From NCBI GenBank assembly GCA_902809985.1, contig CADDXC010000001.1:1426001-1490000 (forward strand): 64,000 nt of DNA. Direction: 5' to 3'. Origin of the DNA: Clostridiaceae bacterium BL-3. GTDB lineage: Bacteria; Bacillota; Clostridia; Clostridiales; Clostridiaceae. Within the stretch, counting starts at the first letter, position 1; every line of letters starts with the position of its first letter. Below, piece after piece: positions 26,296 through 35,250 of the stretch. The notes under the pieces are model-generated. The model saw only the letters and a program-made list of their open reading frames with translations, made no database searches and was not told where the DNA came from. The translations under genes were made by a program, and so were the position numbers.

Positions 26296-27579
26296 ATGAA
26301 GAAAGTAGATTACTTATCAACTCTATTTGTTGGTATTGATATTGGTGCGAGGCAAAATGTTGTCTCTGCAATTAATTTTGAACAGGAATTTTCAATCAAA
26401 ATGAAACCTGTTCCCAACACGCAATCTGGTGCAGATCAATTAGAAGCTATGCTTGTTGATATACTTAGCAATAGTACCTTTAGAACTGTCATAATTGGCT
26501 TGGAATCCACTTCGTTTTATGGTGTACATATTGCAAACTTCCTATCTGCAAGCGAAAGGCTTATGCCTTATAAACCCTATGTCTATTGTTTGAATCCTAA
26601 AGAAGTCGCTAATTATAAAGACTCCTTTAACTCTCTTGATAAAAATGATGGTATTGATTCCTTCGTCATTGCTGACTTTGCAAGAGTCGGCAGAATTCAT
26701 ACCGAACCCTGGCGTGGTTCTCAATATCTTGCCCTTCAAAGGCTTACAAGACACAGGCTTCATATAGTTGAATGCTTAACCAGGGAAAAGACTTACATGT
26801 TATCCAATGTATTTCTTAAATTTAGTGAATTTGCTTTGCTGCAGGGAGAAGAACATCCCTTTTCTGATAAATACGGAGCTACAGCTTCTTCTATACTAAC
26901 GGAGTTTTTATCTTCCGAAGATATTGCAAATGCTTCAGTTGAATATCTTGTTGACTTCGTCAATAGGAAAAGTCGAAAAAGAATTTCTGATCCTAAAATG
27001 ACTGTAGAAGTTCTTCAGCAAGCTGCACGTAATTCATACCGCCTTGATAAATGCTTATATGAGCCTTTAACAACCTCTATTGCCTGTTCTTTTAACTGCA
27101 TTCAGGCTTTTGAAAAAGAGCTCAAAGCTATTAACAAGGCTATTGAAAAAACAGTTAATGGCATGAATCCTGTGGAATACCAGATATTGATGTCAATCCC
27201 TGGCTTTGGACCTGTATACTCCAGTGGTATTCTTGCTGAATTAGGCAGCGTACATGCATTCCCTAAAAATGATGCTATCGCTAAATACGCCGGCATCGTG
27301 TGGAAAGAAAATCAATCAGGTGATTTCAAAGCTGAAAATACACCAATGAACAAAGCAGGCAACCATTATTTGCGCTATTATCTGATAGAAGCTGCTGGAA
27401 GTGTTATAAGACACATTCCTGAGTACGAAAAGTTTTATCAGAAGAAATTTGCTGAAGTGAGTACACATCAGCATAAACGAGCACTCGCATTAACATCCCG
27501 TAAATTAATTCGTTTGATTTTTGGATTGCTGGCTAAAAATCAACTCTACTCTTCAAATAGGGTAGATAAACTTATATAG
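26296..27579 (+). CDS. IS110-family transposase, copy 1
   Basis: 427-residue DEDD transposase. The N-terminal RuvC-like domain shows GIDIGARQNVV, LESTSFYG and NDGIDSFVIADFARVG, supplying the acidic residues. The C-terminal Transposase_20 region has MSIPGFGPVYSSGILAELG, KYAGIV and NKAGNHYLRYYLIEAAGSV with the conserved serine expected for the second catalytic centre. The ATG follows AAAGGTGGTG. The protein is identical to the copy at 43475-44758. Confidence 0.96.
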   Translation: MKKVDYLSTLFVGIDIGARQNVVSAINFEQEFSIKMKPVPNTQSGADQLEAMLVDILSNSTFRTVIIGLESTSFYGVHIANFLSASERLMPYKPYVYCLNPKEVANYKDSFNSLDKNDGIDSFVIADFARVGRIHTEPWRGSQYLALQRLTRHRLHIVECLTREKTYMLSNVFLKFSEFALLQGEEHPFSDKYGATASSILTEFLSSEDIANASVEYLVDFVNRKSRKRISDPKMTVEVLQQAARNSYRLDKCLYEPLTTSIACSFNCIQAFEKELKAINKAIEKTVNGMNPVEYQILMSIPGFGPVYSSGILAELGSVHAFPKNDAIAKYAGIVWKENQSGDFKAENTPMNKAGNHYLRYYLIEAAGSVIRHIPEYEKFYQKKFAEVSTHQHKRALALTSRKLIRLIFGLLAKNQLYSSNRVDKLI

Positions 27580-27693
27580 CTCTTGCGAACATATGTTTTT
27601 ATTTTGACATATGCTTGTTAAAGTTACCATTTTTGATTAAAAACATTTCATTTTCTTTTCATTTTGTTCTTGACATATTACCAAATTGCTTTT

Positions 27694-27770
27694 AGAATAC
27701 CGTTAATTCCAAGAGCAATTTTTTCTGTATTCTTATGTTCCGTAGATTTATAGATTATCAAGCTGTTCAC
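27694..27770 (-). pseudogene. Flavodoxin-family protein, N-terminal part (gene split by IS110)
   Basis: A GTG at 27770, behind AAAGGA, begins the frame VNSLIIYKSTEHKNTEKIA, then LGINGI, and stops at the IS110 edge. SLIIYKSTEHKNTEKIA is a good flavodoxin phosphate-binding loop. Joining this to the part ending at 25852 across the shared T-run gives GILKLVKAEEV without a frame change, so the insertion was clean. Confidence 0.8.
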
Positions 27771-27879
27771 TACATGTCAATCCTTTCTTAATTAAAAATT
27801 AATTGATAATTTGTAATATCCTAACACTTTTAGGATTCATTACATATTATGTATTAGTATATTATGTAGAGGTGATTTC

Positions 27880-28524
27880 ATGAGCAATATAAAACCTGAA
27901 ACTTTCGATTTTAAATCAGTTAAAGGCATTACGACAAAGCAGTTAGACGAACATTATAAATTATATCTAGGTTATGTAAACACGCTGAATAAAATCTGGA
28001 ATACTACCTATATAGCTGCCAACTATGAAGACAGCAATTCAACCTATTCAGCAATGCGAAGTCTTAAGCGCGGTGAAACATATGCCCTGGATGGTGTAAA
28101 ACTTCACAATCTCTATTTTGAAAACATGACTGGAGGAAGCAACACCCCCCAAGGTCCCATCTTCGATGTCATAAAAAATCAATTTTCTTCTTATAATACT
28201 TTTATATCCTATTTTACAAACGTAGGGCTATCCATTAGGGGCTGGGTGGTATTATCAATTGATTCTCTCGATAATAAGCTTCATATAATAGGAAGCGATT
28301 CTCATGACAACGGAGCAGTGTGGTTATCATGCCCAATACTTGTGATGGATGTTTATGAACATGCCTATTTCATGGATTTTGGAACAGACAGGAAAAAATA
28401 TATTTCTACATTTATTCAAAATATAAACTGGAGAGTTCTAAACAACAGATTTAAAAAATATATTTCTTCAATGCAGTCTATGAATATACAACCCTTCAGA
28501 CATTGTCCCTTTAGATATTTTTAA
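27880..28524 (+). CDS. Superoxide dismutase, Fe/Mn family
   Basis: 214-residue enzyme converting superoxide to peroxide and oxygen. The four metal ligands are recognisable: His in LDEHYKLY, His in KLHNLYFENM, and Asp and His in VMDVYEHAYFMDFG. GGSNTPQGP and NVGLSIRGWVVLSID fill the usual core. The protein is a divergent member, with Fe versus Mn not decidable. The ATG follows GAGGTG. The IS110 element and flavodoxin fragment lie directly upstream, so an inherited promoter must lie in the 109 bp between. Confidence 0.9.
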   Translation: MSNIKPETFDFKSVKGITTKQLDEHYKLYLGYVNTLNKIWNTTYIAANYEDSNSTYSAMRSLKRGETYALDGVKLHNLYFENMTGGSNTPQGPIFDVIKNQFSSYNTFISYFTNVGLSIRGWVVLSIDSLDNKLHIIGSDSHDNGAVWLSCPILVMDVYEHAYFMDFGTDRKKYISTFIQNINWRVLNNRFKKYISSMQSMNIQPFRHCPFRYF

Positions 28525-28598
28525 AAAATTCTATAACTAAAAAGTACTTACCCCGCAGTCTTAGAAATTCAGTTTCATATAATAATTCTATGGCAAAT

Positions 28599-29918
28599 TT
28601 AATATCTGTTCTTTATTTTCCTTATACTTAACAATTTTTGTTTTACTTTCTCTTCGAAACCCTCATCAGATGGAAAATAATACTGTCTATTCTTTAAATT
28701 ATCCGGCAGACACTGCATGTCTGTCGTTTTTTCCTTAAAATCATGGGCATATTTATAACCTTTTCCATATCCCAAATCATGCATCAGCTTAGTAGGAGCA
28801 TTTCTGAGATGCAGCGGAACACCCTGGGAAATAGTATCAAGTGCATCTTTTTTGGCACTGTTGTATGCCCTGTAGAGAGAATTTGACTTTGGAGCAGATG
28901 ACATATAAACCACGGCTTCCGTAAGATTTACACTGCATTCAGGCATTCCTATGAAATGAACTGCATTATATGCGGAAACTGCCACTTCCATGGCCCTTGG
29001 ATCCGCCATTCCTATATCCTCCGAGGAAAAACGTATTATTCTCCTTGCAACATAAAGCGGATCTTCCCCCGATTCTAGAATTCTAGCCAGCCAGTAGATG
29101 GCCGCATCCACATCACTATTTCTCATGGATTTGTGTAGTGCTGAAATAAGATTGTAGTGTTCTTCTCCATTTTTGTCGTATAGCAGTGTTTTTTTGTTTA
29201 TACACTGCTCAACAGCTTCTTTAGTTACATTGGAGGTACCCACATTGTCAATACAACTCATTATGACAATTTCCAGTACATTCAGGGCACACCTCGCGTC
29301 TCCATTTGCGTATATGGCTATGGTTTTAAGCATATCATCTGTGATATTTACTTTTAAATAACCAAAACCTCTTTTATCTTCTATTGCCCTCTTCAACAGG
29401 CTGACAATATCTCCTGTATCAAGAGGATGAAGTACAAAAACCCTGCACCTTGAGAGTAGTGCAGAATTTATTTCAAAAGAAGGATTTTCCGTAGTGGCTC
29501 CTATGAGTATGATATTTCCCTTTTCCACATGGGGAAGAAAAGCATCTTGCTGTGCCTTATTAAATCTGTGAATTTCATCTACAAAGAGAATTGTCCTGAT
29601 ACCCATTCTTCGATTTTTTTCAGCAGTTGTCATTACTTCCTTTATTTCCTTTATACCTGAAGTGGCAGCACTGAAATTTATAAATCTGGCTTTGGTAATA
29701 GAAGCAATTATCCTGGCCAGAGTGGTCTTCCCAACTCCAGGAGGTCCCCAGAATATCATTGAACTTATATTGTCTGTATATATTAGATTCCTGAGTATTT
29801 TTCCCTTCCCAAGTATATGCTGCTGTCCAATATATTCTTCCAAACTTCTGGGCCTTATCCTCTCAGCCAGGGGAGAAGATACATTTTTATCAAACATTGA
29901 ATTCTGTACATAATCCAT
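28599..29918 (-). CDS. rarA: Replication-associated recombination protein A (MgsA/RarA AAA ATPase)
   Basis: 439-residue AAA+ ATPase acting at stalled replication forks. [22 protein letters not shown] is the conserved N-terminus, followed by Walker [10 protein letters not shown], Walker [11 protein letters not shown] and sensor-1 [23 protein letters not shown]. The C-terminal oligomerisation part contains [29 protein letters not shown] sequence and the MgsA ending [19 protein letters not shown]. The ATG at 29918 follows AGGTG; longer readings upstream overlap the EamA gene stop region. Length fits the family. Confidence 0.95.
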   Translation of the reverse strand: MDYVQNSMFDKNVSSPLAERIRPRSLEEYIGQQHILGKGKILRNLIYTDNISSMIFWGPPGVGKTTLARIIASITKARFINFSAATSGIKEIKEVMTTAEKNRRMGIRTILFVDEIHRFNKAQQDAFLPHVEKGNIILIGATTENPSFEINSALLSRCRVFVLHPLDTGDIVSLLKRAIEDKRGFGYLKVNITDDMLKTIAIYANGDARCALNVLEIVIMSCIDNVGTSNVTKEAVEQCINKKTLLYDKNGEEHYNLISALHKSMRNSDVDAAIYWLARILESGEDPLYVARRIIRFSSEDIGMADPRAMEVAVSAYNAVHFIGMPECSVNLTEAVVYMSSAPKSNSLYRAYNSAKKDALDTISQGVPLHLRNAPTKLMHDLGYGKGYKYAHDFKEKTTDMQCLPDNLKNRQYYFPSDEGFEEKVKQKLLSIRKIKNRY

Positions 29919-29980
29919 ATTAAACACCTGCATTTTTAATTTTAATATAAATAGCCTCACACATACATTATACCTTAAAT

Positions 29981-30844
29981 TCAATCCACTTTCCTAATAT
30001 AGTACACAGCATAGATAACCACAGCTGCCCCAAAAACCTGAAGCAGAGTCACTGATTCTCCCAATACAAAAAAGGAAAGCAGCATGGCAGTAGGTATTTC
30101 CAGATTTCCTATTATTGAAACCTTTAAAGCTCCTATATCTTTTATTGCAGCATACAATAGAGTCAGCGGTATTATCCCACAAAACACAGCTAAAATTATA
30201 ATACATATGACGAGTTTAATGCTAAACTCCCTTTGAAATAGAGCTGCTGGAGAAATAAAAACTATCAGTGACAAAAACGAAAAAACAATCGAATAAAAAT
30301 TCACAGTAAGTGAATTTAAGCTTTTCATTTTTTTCTCCGAATATATATTCATAAAAGCATAAAATACTGCGGACAAAATCCCAAATACACAGCCTTTCAC
30401 AGAAAATGAAGCCAATTTATTTACTAATCCCAAAGTTAAAAAACATCCTATAAATGCCATGACAACAGCAAAAATCTTTTTAGAACCAAAACTATTTTTT
30501 TCAACTAGAGAAGAGTAAAAAAAAACCATTATAGGATAAGTATAAAGTAATATGGTAACCATAGAAACGTCTAGATAGTTAAATGCCTTATAGTAAAAAA
30601 CTGTCATGAGCGTATCACCTAGTATTCCCAAAACAGCTGTATGATAAAGTTCCTGTCTATTTATTTTTAAAATATTTTTATCTACAACTGATATGGTAAA
30701 AAACATAACCGGAATAGCTACCATGTATTGTAAAGCCAATATACTTATGGAATCCATGCCCTCTGAAAAAGTAATTTTTACTATAATACCACAGCTTCCA
30801 AATAATACAGCTGATAATACAGCATATAGGTATCCTTTTCTCAT
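29981..30844 (-). CDS. EamA/DMT-family transporter
   Basis: 287-residue membrane protein with ten predicted helices in two EamA repeats. The first repeat begins GYLYAVLSAVLFGSCGIIVK and contains the conserved LLYTYPIMVFFYSS; the second carries GILSAVFYAFMNIYSEKK and ends with GNLEIPTAMLLSFFVLGESVTLLQVFGAAVV. The family exports amino acids, metabolites or nucleotides; substrate unknown. It lies 17 bp from the editing-domain gene upstream on the same strand, so the two are probably co-transcribed. Confidence 0.92.
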   Translation of the reverse strand: MRKGYLYAVLSAVLFGSCGIIVKITFSEGMDSISILALQYMVAIPVMFFTISVVDKNILKINRQELYHTAVLGILGDTLMTVFYYKAFNYLDVSMVTILLYTYPIMVFFYSSLVEKNSFGSKKIFAVVMAFIGCFLTLGLVNKLASFSVKGCVFGILSAVFYAFMNIYSEKKMKSLNSLTVNFYSIVFSFLSLIVFISPAALFQREFSIKLVICIIILAVFCGIIPLTLLYAAIKDIGALKVSIIGNLEIPTAMLLSFFVLGESVTLLQVFGAAVVIYAVYYIRKVD

Positions 30845-30861
30845 GCAGCATCTCCTTGTAT

Positions 30862-31356
30862 TTAAATTTTCATATAAGATATCCTATTTTTAGTCCATTT
30901 CAAGAATTTTTGGAAATCTCTAGTTGAAATAACCAGTGTTGCTGTATTTACATTTGGATGAAACCCCACTCTTTCCGCTTTGAATATATCATTATCAATT
31001 ATTGCTCTCACGCATTTGTCATCATCATTAATCAGTCCAAAAGGGCTTACAGATCCGGGTTTCAACCCTAAATACTTTCCCAGTCTTTTCTCTGAAGCAA
31101 AAGACAGTGGAGTACTTCCTATCTGTTTGGATAATTTTTTTAAATCTGCCTGTTTTGAATCTTCCAAAACTACAAGATAATGAACATTTCCCTTTCTATT
31201 CCTGAGAAAAAGATTTTTGGTATGATCACCTGGAATATGTATATCCAAACTATTCACATCTTCTACAGTATAAACTGGCTTATGGGTATACTTCTCATAT
31301 TCGATACCTATTTCATTTAAAGTATCATATACTTTTTGCTCACCTTCACTAATCAT
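30862..31356 (-). CDS. YbaK/ProX-type prolyl-tRNA deacylase domain protein
   Basis: 164-residue free-standing editing domain. The signature features are YTHKPVYTVEDV, HTKNLFLRNRKGNVHYLVVLEDSKQADLKKLSKQI, the catalytic-site neighbourhood GLKPGSVSPFGLIND, and HPNVNTATLVIS at the end. This pattern matches the PrdX/ProXp-ala branch, which clears Ala-tRNA-Pro in trans. It would act in the cytoplasm beside prolyl-tRNA synthetase, which is not in the window. Confidence 0.88.
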   Translation of the reverse strand: MISEGEQKVYDTLNEIGIEYEKYTHKPVYTVEDVNSLDIHIPGDHTKNLFLRNRKGNVHYLVVLEDSKQADLKKLSKQIGSTPLSFASEKRLGKYLGLKPGSVSPFGLINDDDKCVRAIIDNDIFKAERVGFHPNVNTATLVISTRDFQKFLKWTKNRISYMKI

Positions 31357-31514
31357 TATAAACGCCTAATTATATTGATAAATATAATAGACTTTCTCAC
31401 CTTCCCTTCTTTTATCATATAAGATATATTTTAATATTACTTATTATAATATCATAAGAAACCTGTTGTTCAAAATGTATTCACATTTTTTGTGGATTAA
31501 AAATAATATTTATA

Positions 31515-31548
31515 AAAAACTGCAGTGACAAAATCTAACTGCAGTTTT
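31515..31548 (-). terminator. Terminator after glcD copy 1
   Basis: On the minus strand AAAACTGCAG pairs with CTGCAGTTTT and continues into T-rich sequence. It lies 18 bp past the stop. Confidence 0.85.
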
Positions 31549-31565
31549 CATAAGCATTGACAAAA

Positions 31566-32948
31566 TCAATCAACTATATTTCCGGGACTAAGAATTCCAT
31601 TTGGATCAAACGTCTTCTTTATTCCCTCCATGATTTGAATCTCCCGTTCACTAAACTGAATGCCTAAATGTTTCTTTTTTGTTTTTCCGGTCCCATGTTC
31701 TGCTGTTATTGTACCGCCGTACTTTATTGCCGTCTTATATATTTCCACCATTAACTCTTCATAATAGGAAGGTATCTTGCCATTTTCACCCATGATGAAA
31801 TTATGAATATTTCCATCGGCAATATGCCCCAGAGATACTATGTCATTATTATATTTTTTAGCCAATGCAGCTATGTCATCAAAGAAATCCGGTACACTTG
31901 AAGGAGGAACAGCTGTATCAAGTACATCTGCCAATACTTCCTTATAAGAATCATAGGCAGCACTTCTTATCTCCAGGATATTCCTCTGTTCCTTTGCAGT
32001 TTCTGCTATAATGCTGTTAACTGCATTGTGTTTTTTACATATATCAACAATCTTTTCACTGTTTGAATACAGTTCATCTTCGGTGTGTTCATCCAGCACA
32101 AACATCAAATCTATGGAACCTTCGGCAGCAGGCCAGGTAGTACCAAGCTTTTTTGCAGTCTTTACAGCAGCTGCCCTATCCATATACTCTACCGCCAGCG
32201 GTAAAATACCTTCCTGAAGTATTTCCGGTACTGCATCACAGGCTTCTCTCCTGTTATTAAATGAAACCAGAAGTGTACCAGAATACTTATTTACAGGGTA
32301 GAGTTTCAAAGTCGCCTTCGTAATGATTCCAAGAGTTCCTTCACTGCCAATCACCATATGAAGCAAATCATAACCCGCATTATTTTTTATGAGCTTACCA
32401 CCAAGTGTAACTATTTCACCTGTCGGAAGAACAACTTCCAGTGCCTTTACGTGATTTCTCATGATTCCATGTCTCACAGCCTTTGAACCTCCAGCATTTG
32501 CAGCAACCATTCCTCCTATTTGTGCCCCTTCATCCCCTGGATGTATAGGGAAAAACAATTTACTGTTTTTACTTAAGAATTCCAGCAGACTACCTAAAGT
32601 AACTCCTGATTCAACAGTTATCATTAAATTCTTTTCATCTAGTTCAACAATACTGTTGAGCCTTTCAAGTGATAAAACAATACTCGGTTTTATAGGTATA
32701 GTTCCAGCACACACTCCTGTAGCTCCACCTCTGACAGCCACAGGCATCAAAACCTCATTGGCATATTTTAATATTTGAGATATTTCTCCCGGCGAACCAG
32801 GTTTAACTACTACACAATCTTTTGACGCCTCTGGTCTCAATAAAGGTTCTGTCTCATCATAAAGATAACTTTGCATTTTAGATAGTTCATCTACAACCCA
32901 GTCTTCTCCTACAATTTGCCTTAAATTTTCAATCACTTTGTTTTTCAA
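31566..32948 (-). CDS. FAD-binding 2-hydroxyacid oxidoreductase, GlcD/LctD type (copy 1)
   Basis: 460-residue flavoprotein that oxidises a 2-hydroxyacid (lactate, glycolate or a longer analogue) to the 2-oxoacid. The FAD-binding_4 domain shows PVAVRGGATGVCAGTIPIKPSIVLSLERL and PGDEGAQIGGMVAANAGGSKAVRHGIMRNHV. GSEGTLGIITKATLKLYPV follows, and the C-terminal cap ends with SLGHIADGNIHNFI, GGTITAEHGTGKTKKKHLG and FDPNGILSPGNI. The TTG start follows AGGGGGC. It is a close paralogue of the 35.25-kb gene, but no etf genes accompany it; its promoter closely resembles that of the etfBA-glcD operon and its leader has no T-box. It may share the EtfAB partner. Confidence 0.9.
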   Translation of the reverse strand: MKNKVIENLRQIVGEDWVVDELSKMQSYLYDETEPLLRPEASKDCVVVKPGSPGEISQILKYANEVLMPVAVRGGATGVCAGTIPIKPSIVLSLERLNSIVELDEKNLMITVESGVTLGSLLEFLSKNSKLFFPIHPGDEGAQIGGMVAANAGGSKAVRHGIMRNHVKALEVVLPTGEIVTLGGKLIKNNAGYDLLHMVIGSEGTLGIITKATLKLYPVNKYSGTLLVSFNNRREACDAVPEILQEGILPLAVEYMDRAAAVKTAKKLGTTWPAAEGSIDLMFVLDEHTEDELYSNSEKIVDICKKHNAVNSIIAETAKEQRNILEIRSAAYDSYKEVLADVLDTAVPPSSVPDFFDDIAALAKKYNNDIVSLGHIADGNIHNFIMGENGKIPSYYEELMVEIYKTAIKYGGTITAEHGTGKTKKKHLGIQFSEREIQIMEGIKKTFDPNGILSPGNIVD

Positions 32949-33118
32949 CTCTATTGCCCCCTATTTTAATGAATCATTCAATTAAATTATATTCCTTAAA
33001 AATTCCCATATACTTCAATGCTTGTACAATTTATATAGGTTTTAAATCGCAAATTTATGTAAACGTTATACATATAAAATATACACTATCAATATTTTAC
33101 ATATATTCGCTAAAAGTT

Positions 33119-33147
33119 AGTTTACTACAAATTTTTGGCAATGTCAA
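33119..33147 (-). promoter_or_regulatory. Promoter for glcD copy 1, homologous to the etf promoter
   Basis: Minus-strand TTGACA and TAAACT are 17 bp apart. The core TTGACATTG-CC-AAAAAT followed by TAGTAAACTA differs at only a few positions from the etf operon promoter at 38815-38843. The roughly 160-base leader to the TTG start holds no T-box motif. Confidence 0.7.
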
Positions 33148-33260
33148 TAAATATTATAAACATTCAGAAATTTCGTATTTGACCCATGGCGTATTTTTAA
33201 AATATCCGTAGATATTCACATATATTTTATTGCAATAAGGTTATCAGGCATATTTAAATT

Positions 33261-33289
33261 TTGAATTTATGACAATTTCATTTTATAAT
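33261..33289 (+). promoter_or_regulatory. Promoter for the symporter T-box leader
   Basis: TTGAAT (33261-33266) and TATAAT (33284-33289) are separated by 17 bp, just upstream of the T-box leader. Confidence 0.65.
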
Positions 33290-33296
33290 AGATTTT

Positions 33297-33535
33297 ATAT
33301 ACAGGTGAAGATAGAAAAAAGTAATAAATAGTATCATAAAGAGAAGCAGTGGTTGGTGTAAACTGTTTGATATAATTTATGAAATACATTCTTGAACCGC
33401 AGGCTGAAATTTCTAATAACTAGTAGGCTGAGCCGTTTAACTTGCGTTAAGAGTAAGAGATAAACAATAATTTGTTTCTGAAATAGGGTGGTACCACGAT
33501 TAAGCTTCGTCCCTTAATCGCAGGTGCTTTTTTTA
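33297..33535 (+). ncRNA. T-box riboswitch, tyrosine-type specifier (symporter leader)
   Basis: Stem I is recognised by AGAGAAG and GTGGTTGGTGTAAACTG. GAAATACATT follows, and in alignment with the Leu-type leader at 38.7 kb the specifier is TAC (33385-33387). The conserved GCAGGCTGAA region comes next. The antiterminator T-box AGGGTGGTACCACG starts at 33485, and the terminator pairs GTACCaCGATTAAG with CTTAATCGcaGGTGC, followed by seven T. Low charged tRNA-Tyr would be predicted to allow readthrough. The specifier call rests on alignment of two leaders. Confidence 0.85.
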
Positions 33536-33569
33536 TTACCACCTTGAAAATTTCAGAAATTCACTTTAT

Positions 33570-33627
33570 TGCTTAACTAGGGTGGTACCACGACTGCTTC
33601 GTCCCTTGGCCAGGGGCGTTTTTTTAT
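33570..33627 (+). ncRNA. Second, duplicated T-box antiterminator/terminator module
   Basis: Another AGGGTGGTACCACGA followed by GCTTCGTCCCTT repeats the module 94 bp upstream almost exactly. Its terminator pairs CGTCCCT with AGGGGCG and ends in seven T. Only about 40 bases separate it from the first terminator, so it has no Stem I or specifier of its own. The first leader's Stem I, or tRNA binding in tandem, would have to serve both. Confidence 0.85.
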
Positions 33628-33725
33628 TGTTCAATTATAAATGAACAGCTGACAATGCACAATTTAATTAAACTACAAAACTTTAGAATTCGATATTTGA
33701 ATTTATATTAAGAGGGGGTCATAAA

Positions 33726-35147
33726 ATGAATATATCGCTGATAATCATAATTCTATATATATCAATGCTGTTTATAATAAGTTTTTTTGCTAGAAAAAAG
33801 GCTCTAAAAGGGGGAGAAAGTTATACTCTTGCAGGAAGACAGCTAACTACTCCCCTTGTAACCTGTTCACTAATAGGTCTTGCCATAGGTGGAGCCTCTA
33901 CCATAGGTGTTGCAGAACAAGCTTATGACATAGGTCTATCTGCAGGCTGGTATAACGTGGCCTGGGGTACTGGAGCCATTTTGATGGGATTCCTAACAGC
34001 GGGAAAATACAGAGAGTTCAATGTAGCCACTGTCCCTGAATTATTTGGAAAATTCTATGATGAAAAGGGAAGAATTGTCTGTGTTATATGTCAGATAATT
34101 ATTCTCGTAGTAATTGTATCCCTTCAATACATTGCAGGAGGATCCATTTTATCTTCACTGCTTCCTGAAGTATTCACATTGAAAACAGGTATGGTAGTTA
34201 GCGCCTGTGTATTTATAGGAATAACCTTCATAGGAGGAATGTGGTCTGCAGGATTATGTAATATGTTTAATGTTCCCATAAAATATACGGGAATTATACT
34301 ATGCACCCTGCTGGCAGTAGCTTCCAGAGGAGGATTTGAAAATATAAAATTACAGCTTCCTCAAAATATACACTATTTCAGTCCTGTAGAGGGTACTGGC
34401 ATATGGATAATTTTAAGCTGGTTTCTCATTATGATCACACAGGTTATGTCCATGCAAGGGCCTGTACAATTAGCTTTTGCCGCCAGGGATTCAAAAACCG
34501 CAAAAAGAGGATTTATAATAGCAGGGCTTCTCATGATTCCAATAGGATTTTTATGTGCTTTAATAGGCATAGCAGCTAAAACTTCTTTTCCCAATGTGAG
34601 TGCAACTCTGGCTCTACCTAAAATGATACTGTCTCTAAATCCCATAGCTGCAGGTTTGACTTTGGCAGCTCTCTGGGCCGCAGATGTATCTACTGCTTGT
34701 AATTTACTTTTGGGGGCATCTACGTTGTTTACCCAGGATATATACAAATCCTTTATAAATCCAAGAATAAAAAGTGAAAAGCTCATAGTAATGAACAAGA
34801 CATTTGTAGTTTTAATAGGTATATTGACATTTATATTAGCTTTGTCCATGTCAGGCATATTAAAAACTATATCGATAGGTTTAAGTCTCTGTACAGCCTT
34901 TACCATAGTATTTTTATTTACCATATTCATGCCAAGTCTATGTAGAAAGAGTTCCGCTTTTTATACTACTTTAACAGGTATTATAGTGTTATTATTATGG
35001 GAAGCTATACCTTCTTTTAGAATTTTTCCACATGTAATATTTATGGAATGGCTGACTTGCCTCTGCGCTTTTCTGTTAATATCCATATTGGACAAAAGGA
35101 CTATATATGTAAATACTAAATCTGAATCGGTCGGAAATATCATGTAA
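33726..35147 (+). CDS. Sodium:solute symporter family protein
   Basis: 473-residue transporter with about 13 helices. SSS features include YTLAGRQLTTPLVTCSLIGLAIGGASTIGVAEQAYDIG near the N-terminus and the central KYTGIILCTLLAVA. AALWAADVSTACNLLLGASTLFTQDIYK is the conserved helix with sodium-site residues. The ATG follows AGAGGGGG. It is under a Tyr-type T-box and lies between two glcD genes, so I infer uptake of an aromatic or branched 2-hydroxyacid or of tyrosine itself. Pantothenate, proline and monocarboxylate transporters are in the same family, so substrate is open. Confidence 0.9.
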   Translation: MNISLIIIILYISMLFIISFFARKKALKGGESYTLAGRQLTTPLVTCSLIGLAIGGASTIGVAEQAYDIGLSAGWYNVAWGTGAILMGFLTAGKYREFNVATVPELFGKFYDEKGRIVCVICQIIILVVIVSLQYIAGGSILSSLLPEVFTLKTGMVVSACVFIGITFIGGMWSAGLCNMFNVPIKYTGIILCTLLAVASRGGFENIKLQLPQNIHYFSPVEGTGIWIILSWFLIMITQVMSMQGPVQLAFAARDSKTAKRGFIIAGLLMIPIGFLCALIGIAAKTSFPNVSATLALPKMILSLNPIAAGLTLAALWAADVSTACNLLLGASTLFTQDIYKSFINPRIKSEKLIVMNKTFVVLIGILTFILALSMSGILKTISIGLSLCTAFTIVFLFTIFMPSLCRKSSAFYTTLTGIIVLLLWEAIPSFRIFPHVIFMEWLTCLCAFLLISILDKRTIYVNTKSESVGNIM

Positions 35148-35160
35148 TTTAAACTGAAAT

Positions 35161-35200
35161 AAAAGCTGCAGTAAAATCTATTTATCTGCAGCTTTATTTT
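35161..35200. terminator. Bidirectional terminator between symporter and glcD copy 2
   Basis: AAAGCTGCAG and CTGCAGCTTT form a perfect stem around 17 bases and have T-rich tails on both strands. The two converging genes end on either side. Confidence 0.85.
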
Positions 35201-35250
35201 ATCACAGAGATTAGGCTTACATAAATCCAATAATTACTTGTTCAAAGATA

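Larger units (their letters stand above)
25853..27693 (+). mobile_element. IS110-family element, copy 1
   Basis: Boundaries come from comparison with copy 2 (43032-44872), which is the same 1841-bp sequence at a constant offset of 17179; I saw no difference between them. It has 443 bp before the transposase start and about 110 bp after it, with no terminal inverted repeats, as in the IS110 group. It interrupts a flavodoxin gene. A one- to four-base T ambiguity remains at the ends because target and element both have T there. The two copies being identical points to recent movement. Confidence 0.94.

Noticed and set aside
33485..33627. The two T-box modules read as two complete tandem T-boxes
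   Set aside because: Only about 40 bases separate the first terminator from the second module, too few for a second Stem I.
34373..34930. 185-codon minus-strand frame opposite the symporter
   Set aside because: Antisense of a membrane-protein gene with strong coding features on the plus strand.
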